This document shows, piece by piece, positions 59,441 to 64,000 of a stretch of 64,000 bases of DNA. Position 1 is the first letter of the stretch; each line of letters opens with the position of its first letter. The notes under the pieces were generated by a model. That model was not told the origin of the DNA, ran no database searches, and saw nothing but the letters and a program-made list of their open reading frames with translations. Source of the stretch: Eucalyptus grandis (taxonomy: Eukaryota > Streptophyta > Magnoliopsida > Myrtales > Myrtaceae); contig NC_052614.1 in NCBI RefSeq assembly GCF_016545825.1, positions 25,686,559 through 25,750,558 on the forward strand, given 5' to 3'. The position numbers and the translations under genes are program-made.

Positions 59441-59554
59441 ACATATCATAACATCCTTGTTATGTTAAGCAATCGGTTAACCTTAATAGCGTTGTTCATT
59501 ACTTCGTTAGCAGAAATGGGAATCATTACTATGCAATTGTAAGAATATCTGGCT

Positions 59555-59735
59555 GGTCCGATGTAAGGATGCTCTACTTGGAAAGCGATGCTATGGAATG
59601 GCAAGAAAGAGCGAAATCCAAAATGTTTGTTTATCTTTGACGTCTTTGGAATCGACGATATGCAATCGCAGAAAGGACTCCTTCACCAGTTGCTACAAAT
59701 GAAGGAAATACGATATCCTTTGACGTCTGTTTGTG
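59555..59735 (-). pseudogene. Unrecognised two-exon-like fragment, inverted copy
   Basis: The block at 51740-51880 and 55540-55670 is found here in reverse orientation: GTAAGGATGCTCTACTTGG on the plus strand is the complement of the blocks at 51850 and 55640. The minus strand reads a CCTTCATTTGTAG acceptor-like site followed by TGEGVLSAIAYRRF. One cluster side has therefore been inverted relative to the other. Confidence 0.5.
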
Positions 59736-59764
59736 AATCTCTTTCTATAGGGTAGGTGAACGTG

Positions 59765-60310
59765 GGATAGTGTTGCATAATCCTTCGTCCTATGCATGGA
59801 ACCGCGAGTAATTCAATACATGGGATTGTGTTGCATAATTCGTAGTCCTATGTTGGTTGTCCATGTTTGTAACTAGTGATACTCTGTCTCCTTTTAGTAA
59901 TTCAATGAACAATCTTGTTGCCACAGTAGTGTTTTTTTGGCATGATCTTCATGTTTCCACCGGAGGCTAGATGAGTAGGGGGCGTGTAACATCAGGTTGA
60001 AACCGGCTGCTACATTATTAGGTTTAAACTCGACCCAACTCACGTATTCTGCGCTTGAAACTCAACTTTTTGCATCCTGCTCGATCGAACTCGACTTGAA
60101 AAGATAAGAGAGAAACTCAAACTTGACTCGACTAGGTTTGGTCATGTGTATGGCACTATGACATGTACTTTTGAGATCTTTTAGGTCTCATTTAGCAAGC
60201 ATTACCAAAGAAGAAAAAAAAGATTATGGTGCTTAATAAATCTCACGAGCCAAGCAATGCCCAAGTTCGAGTTCCAATCGATAAGCTATTTGAGAAAATA
60301 TTCGGTAACA
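59765..60310. repeat. Relic of the 3' flank of an A-type TPD1-like gene
   Basis: Aligned with 40310-40830 in the same orientation: GTGGGATAGTGTTGCATAAT, TCAATGAACAATCTTGTTGCC, GGAGGCTAGATGAGTAGGGG, and CTCGACCCAACTCACGTATT. The coding exons of gene A have no counterpart before it, so the gene itself was lost or moved. Confidence 0.65.
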
Positions 60311-60972
60311 TTAAAGCGCTGCAAGCTGCTGATGTGACGCGCATCTACATAATTATATCCACTCTTGGACCAACATGTGGTGTCATGTCAGACTATTAAA
60401 TGATATCATCTGAAAAAATTGACTCGTTACAATAAATGCTAGCCATAATGTAGATGCAGCTTTAAAATAAAAAAATAAAAAAATTGAACACCCGCTCATA
60501 TTTTCTCGAAAACTTACCGTCTTTTGTTTCCTATTCATACAAAGCTTGTCGTTCAAACTCTGTTTTCACTCGACCTCCATCTTTGCTCAACCGCCGCTTC
60601 GAAGACGTCCATCGCGAAGACGGCCACTTTCGCTTTGAAGCCGGCCGTCCTATCGCTTCAAAGACTTACATTTTCGCGTGGACCGCCGCTTAACGTAGCT
60701 TTGGGGACCTCCATTTTCGCAAAGACCCCGCTTCGAAGCATCGCGCCACCTACACGCATACAGATGGAACTAGCAAGATTTTCTTTCTAGGCGAAGCGAT
60801 TATCTACTCCCTCTTTCTCGATAAATGTTGGCCGTGTTTTTATCTTCATAGCTATTGATTGTCGCCGAAAATTGGCTGTGTTTGTACTTCATAGTTCTGA
60901 TCTAGGCCACCGTTCACTGAAGAACCAAAGCTGGCATTTATCGCTACCTATTTCATCGGTTTGAGTTTTGAC
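60311..60972. other. Intergenic; GC-richer stretch without recognised gene
   Basis: 60484-60790 is open in two frames and contains internal short repeats of the type TCGCGAAGAC/TTCGCAAAGAC and CTTCGAAG. No domain is recognised. No promoter is evident. Confidence 0.35.
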
Positions 60973-61176
60973 GATGTTCATCGCCGTTCATTGTGGTCCT
61001 TCGCTGTGAACTACCCACCACAGCTATACTTGAGACTCCTCTGTTCTGCCTTGTTTGCCACCAGGAGGTGAAGAGCTAACCTTCCGCACCATTGTCTTGC
61101 CAGCCTGGATCTCCACAAAGAAAATTTCAATTATGTATTAATTGGAAAAATTACTAAAAAAGTTATAAACTTATTG
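60973..61176. repeat. Direct repeat of about 210 bp, copy 1 (copy 2 at 63780-64000)
   Basis: TTTTGACGATGTTCATCGCC to AAAAAAGTTATAAACTTA recurs at 63778-64000 with few differences. Copy 2 has an extra CCACAACGATTG-type insertion and runs into the window edge. Its last 35 bp are the left end of a MULE-like element. Confidence 0.8.
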
Positions 61177-61434
61177 TAATTATGTTAATTCCGTCATAAA
61201 CCTTATTCAGTCTATCGAGCCAGTTTTAACTAGCTAATGCTAACTTAAGTAGCATCAATACCGACACGCGACACGATACGATTCAATACGCCGACACGTC
61301 GTTTTTCAGAAAATAAAATATTCCAACACATTAAAACATATTATATATTAAAAATATATTTTTACATGTACATAATAAATTATCATTTTTATGATTAATT
61401 TAATCAAATTAATATGATTCAAATTCATAAATAA

Positions 61435-61466
<32 letters not shown>

Positions 61467-62376
61467 AAGAGTCTAGAATGAATTTATACAAAACAGTAAT
61501 CCATCATTTGTTAATATCATACATTATTTCGATTTGACAAGTTCAACTCCATAAAACTTGGAGGAAAAAAAAAACAATTCACATTCTTAACTAGCATGTC
61601 AAAGCGTGCGGAAAAGAAGAGAAAAACCAAACTTGAGGTGTGAATGGTATGTCACGAAAAGTAAGAATTAGAAGAGAAGAAAACATTAAATTTTTCTTTT
61701 TCCCCATTTATTATTTTTATCATTATTTTCTATTTTTATACATTTACATTTTGACCCATTATATATTGAAATTTTTAAATTGATCTCATGCATATAAGAA
61801 TTTCCAACTTACGTGTCAAAGAGTATTAGAAGAATTGACTAAGTGTTGGAAAATGATCGATTATCAAAAAGTGTCGGACATATGTTTGAGTGTTCAACAC
61901 AACATGAAGACTCTTAGAAAGTGTCGTAACATGTGTTGGTACTTCCTAAGTGCTAACATAGATGCCATCCGGCCGATACGACGTAAATAATTATAACAAT
62001 ATTTTATTTTTTCAAAATTTTTATTAATCTTTTTATGTTTGCTTTTCTTTTTCCTCTTCTTCCCCCTTTTCTTTTTTTCCTCATAGTGGCCGGCAAGCCT
62101 CCACGAGGCCTAGGGCTACGGGGTGAGATGGTTTCGCCAAGTTCTAGGCAAGGGTGGGCGAGCTGCATCCTTGCAAGCCACTATGGGGAAAAAGGATAAG
62201 GAGGAAGAATAGGAAAAATAAAGGAATTTGAAAAATATATATATTATTAAAAAATTATTCATGTCAAGCATCAATTGGATATAATTCACGTCAACATCAA
62301 TCAATTAAATTTAGTTGAATAGATTGAATTAACATAAATATAAAAGTTTTAAAACTAAATTTTTCACAATTAAAAT
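61144..62376. mobile_element. Decayed MULE-like element, probably with nested insertion
   Basis: The left end GGAAAAATTACTAAAAAAGT and a right part (GTTGAATAGATTGAATTAAC, then TTAAAACTAAATTTTTCACA) have the family layout. The outermost right end is missing. The interior includes a (GAT)n run at 61435-61464 and a GC-richer core at 62085-62190. Neither target duplication nor transposase is seen. Confidence 0.45.
61435..61464. repeat. (GAT)n microsatellite
   Basis: About ten ATG/GAT trinucleotides in a row. Confidence 0.95.
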
Positions 62377-62389
62377 ATGCCATTTCATA

Positions 62390-62650
62390 TTTTTATCAAT
62401 ATCGGAAATTTCAATCTCCACTGAGAAAATTATGTCGCTGTGGTGCAGCTAGATTTTTTTATTTTATTTTATTTGCACTTACTCATTATACAAATGAAGC
62501 TGACCATAGGATAGATGATTGAATATAACCGTTCACCTCACGAAACGGGGGACAAGTGCCAAGTGCCTCGTCCATTGCTGAAGAGCCATCGAAGATCAAA
62601 GGGTTCGCGTTTTTCGCTTTTTCATTACTCGATATTTTATTTGAGAAAAT
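62390..62650. repeat. Relic of a TPD1-like gene intron joined to 3' UTR sequence
   Basis: 62395-62545 aligns with the introns of C, D and E (GAAATTTCAATCTCCACTGA, GAAAATTAT-TCGCTGT, GCAGCTAGATT, and ACCATTCACCTC-like CCGTTCACCTCACG). It is followed at about 62615-62635 by TTCGCTTTTTCATTACT, similar to the 3' UTRs. The domain exon is missing, so an internal deletion removed it. Confidence 0.5.
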
Positions 62651-63777
62651 TACCAAAATATTTTTTAAATTTATTATGATTGTGCTAGTACTTCATATTT
62701 AGCCAATTGAAATCATCGGATCAATTTTGATGAAAAATTATTAAAATGTATGGTAATAGTTTTACATGACACAAGTAGTATTGACGTGTGCATGTTTTAG
62801 AATTATCTTTATAATTTTTTGAATTTTATAGTCTTTTTCTTTAATTTTTTTGGTTTTTTGGAGTGAGGACCAATTACTCTCCAATATTGGGCGAGGGTAT
62901 CATGGCCCTTGTTCAGCCATTAAGTGATGGCTCATGACCCTTGTCCAACCACTAATGGCATGTTTGTTAACATGCTAAATAATAATTGATTCTACTATTT
63001 TATTTTTACGAATAAATTTGGAATAGAAATCCGTTCGATAAATTTTTTGTTCCTAGGAACAAATTTGTTTCTAAGAATAAAATTGGAACATAATTAAAAA
63101 ATTTAAAAAAAAAATGCTACTTATTTATTTATGAAACAATTCTAGAATTAAGCCTAATTTTCATTGGAGCATCACTAGCCCTCGGCTACCCAAGCAACGG
63201 CAAGCTTATAGGACTAGCCACAAAGAAGGAGGAAGAAGAAGAGAAAAGGAAAAAGAGAAAAATAACAAAAGTATTAAAAAAAATTAAAAGAAACCAAAAA
63301 AAAAATTAAGAGTCTTAACAAACGCATATTTCGAGAATAAAAATTTTGGACTGCTACCAAATGTCTTCAAATGCTCAAAAAATTATTTCCAAAAACAAAA
63401 TAAAAAAAATAACTTATTAACAAAAATTATTCTTGAGAACAAAATGGTTATCATATACACTATAAAAGACAGCTCGTGACTCTCCCCCATTAGCCTTGCT
63501 ACGGCCATTGAGGGCCTGTGCGCAATTGCTAAGTACTAGAGGATTGTCGATCCTCAAACCAAAAAGTAAAAAAAAGAAAAGAAAAAATTTAAAAATTTAA
63601 AAAATATATTTAAAATCATCTACGTAAGCGTCAACCTTGCTATTTAAGATAGTCAACATTCACACCAACAATTTTGCCAAACTTGACCAGATAAACTCAA
63701 TTGATAAAAAGTGAAAGGTTTTAGAATTCAATTAGTACAACCTAAATGTTTAAGACTTAATCAGTACACATGTAATA
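62643..63777. mobile_element. Decayed MULE-like element
   Basis: The left end GAGAAAATTACCAAAATATT and a right part (TTAGTACAACCTAAATGTTT, then AGACTTAATCAGTACACATG) follow the family layout. A second element (about 62960-63480) with GTTTGTTAACATGCTAAATA at the left and A-rich interior is nested in it. No coding capacity. Confidence 0.45.
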
Positions 63778-64000
63778 GATTTTGACGATGTTCATCGCCG
63801 TTCATTGTGCCACAACGATTGTGGTCCTTCGCTGTGAACTACCCACCACAGCTATACTTGAGACTCCTCTGTTCTGCCTTGTTTGCCACAGGAGGTGAAG
63901 AGCTAACCGTACGCACCATTGTCTTGCCAGCCTAGATCTCCATAGAGAAAATTTCAATTCTGTATTAATTGGGAATATTACTAAAAAAGTTATAAACTTA
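63778..64000. repeat. Direct repeat of about 210 bp, copy 2
   Basis: Second copy of 60973-61176; it continues past the window edge into what should be another MULE-like left end. Confidence 0.8.

Overview
This is a stretch of nuclear DNA from a eudicot plant, probably of the Myrtaceae (eucalypt-like). The basis is GT-AG introns, long AT-rich intergenic DNA, non-autonomous plant transposons, TIR-NBS-LRR-type leucine-rich repeat relics and a TPD1-like gene cluster. The family assignment is inference. There are no bacterial operons, rRNA or tRNA genes, and one 100-base run of N marks an assembly gap at 27371-27470.

Layout. (1) 1-5300: three tandem units of about 1.55 kb carrying decayed leucine-rich repeats of a disease-resistance gene, ending at a junction with a broken phytocyanin exon on the minus strand. 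(2) 5300-9500: gene-poor, with a retroelement gag-like relic and a broken KNOX homeodomain. (3) 9500-18500: a three-copy tandem family of a small plant-specific protein. Only copy 1 (11546-11956) is intact; copy 2 has several 1-base deletions and copy 3 has one in-frame TAG. A hAT-like element sits between copies 2 and 3. (4) 18500-33300: mostly transposon DNA, including a well-delimited hAT element (19502-21478, exact 8-bp target duplication), a NETWORKED-1-like gene fragment, a 490-bp AAT/GAT microsatellite and the gap. (5) 33333-38170: the one large intact gene, an organellar-type cysteinyl-tRNA synthetase with nine exons that join in frame to 577 residues. (6) 39750-58400: a tandem cluster of five TPD1-like small secreted cysteine-rich protein genes (A-E), each with a signal-peptide exon, a phase-1 intron and one domain exon. 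A and C are intact. B has lost its ATG and has a large retroelement in its intron. D and E share a 1-base deletion that changes their C-termini. (7) 58400-64000: 3' flanks and relics of further cluster members, with MULE-like elements.

The most informative part is the TPD1-like cluster. Because the paralogs are similar, several transposon insertions can be checked against an empty site elsewhere in the same window. This gives relative dates: a solo LTR inserted before the D/E duplication, a miniature LTR retrotransposon array with three LTRs inside B's intron, and a MULE-like element nested in its first LTR. Separately, elements of two different superfamilies (hAT-like and MULE-like) carry the same kind of GC-rich core flanked by a T-rich and an A-rich arm. 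All splice models and empty-site comparisons were made by eye; no searches were run.
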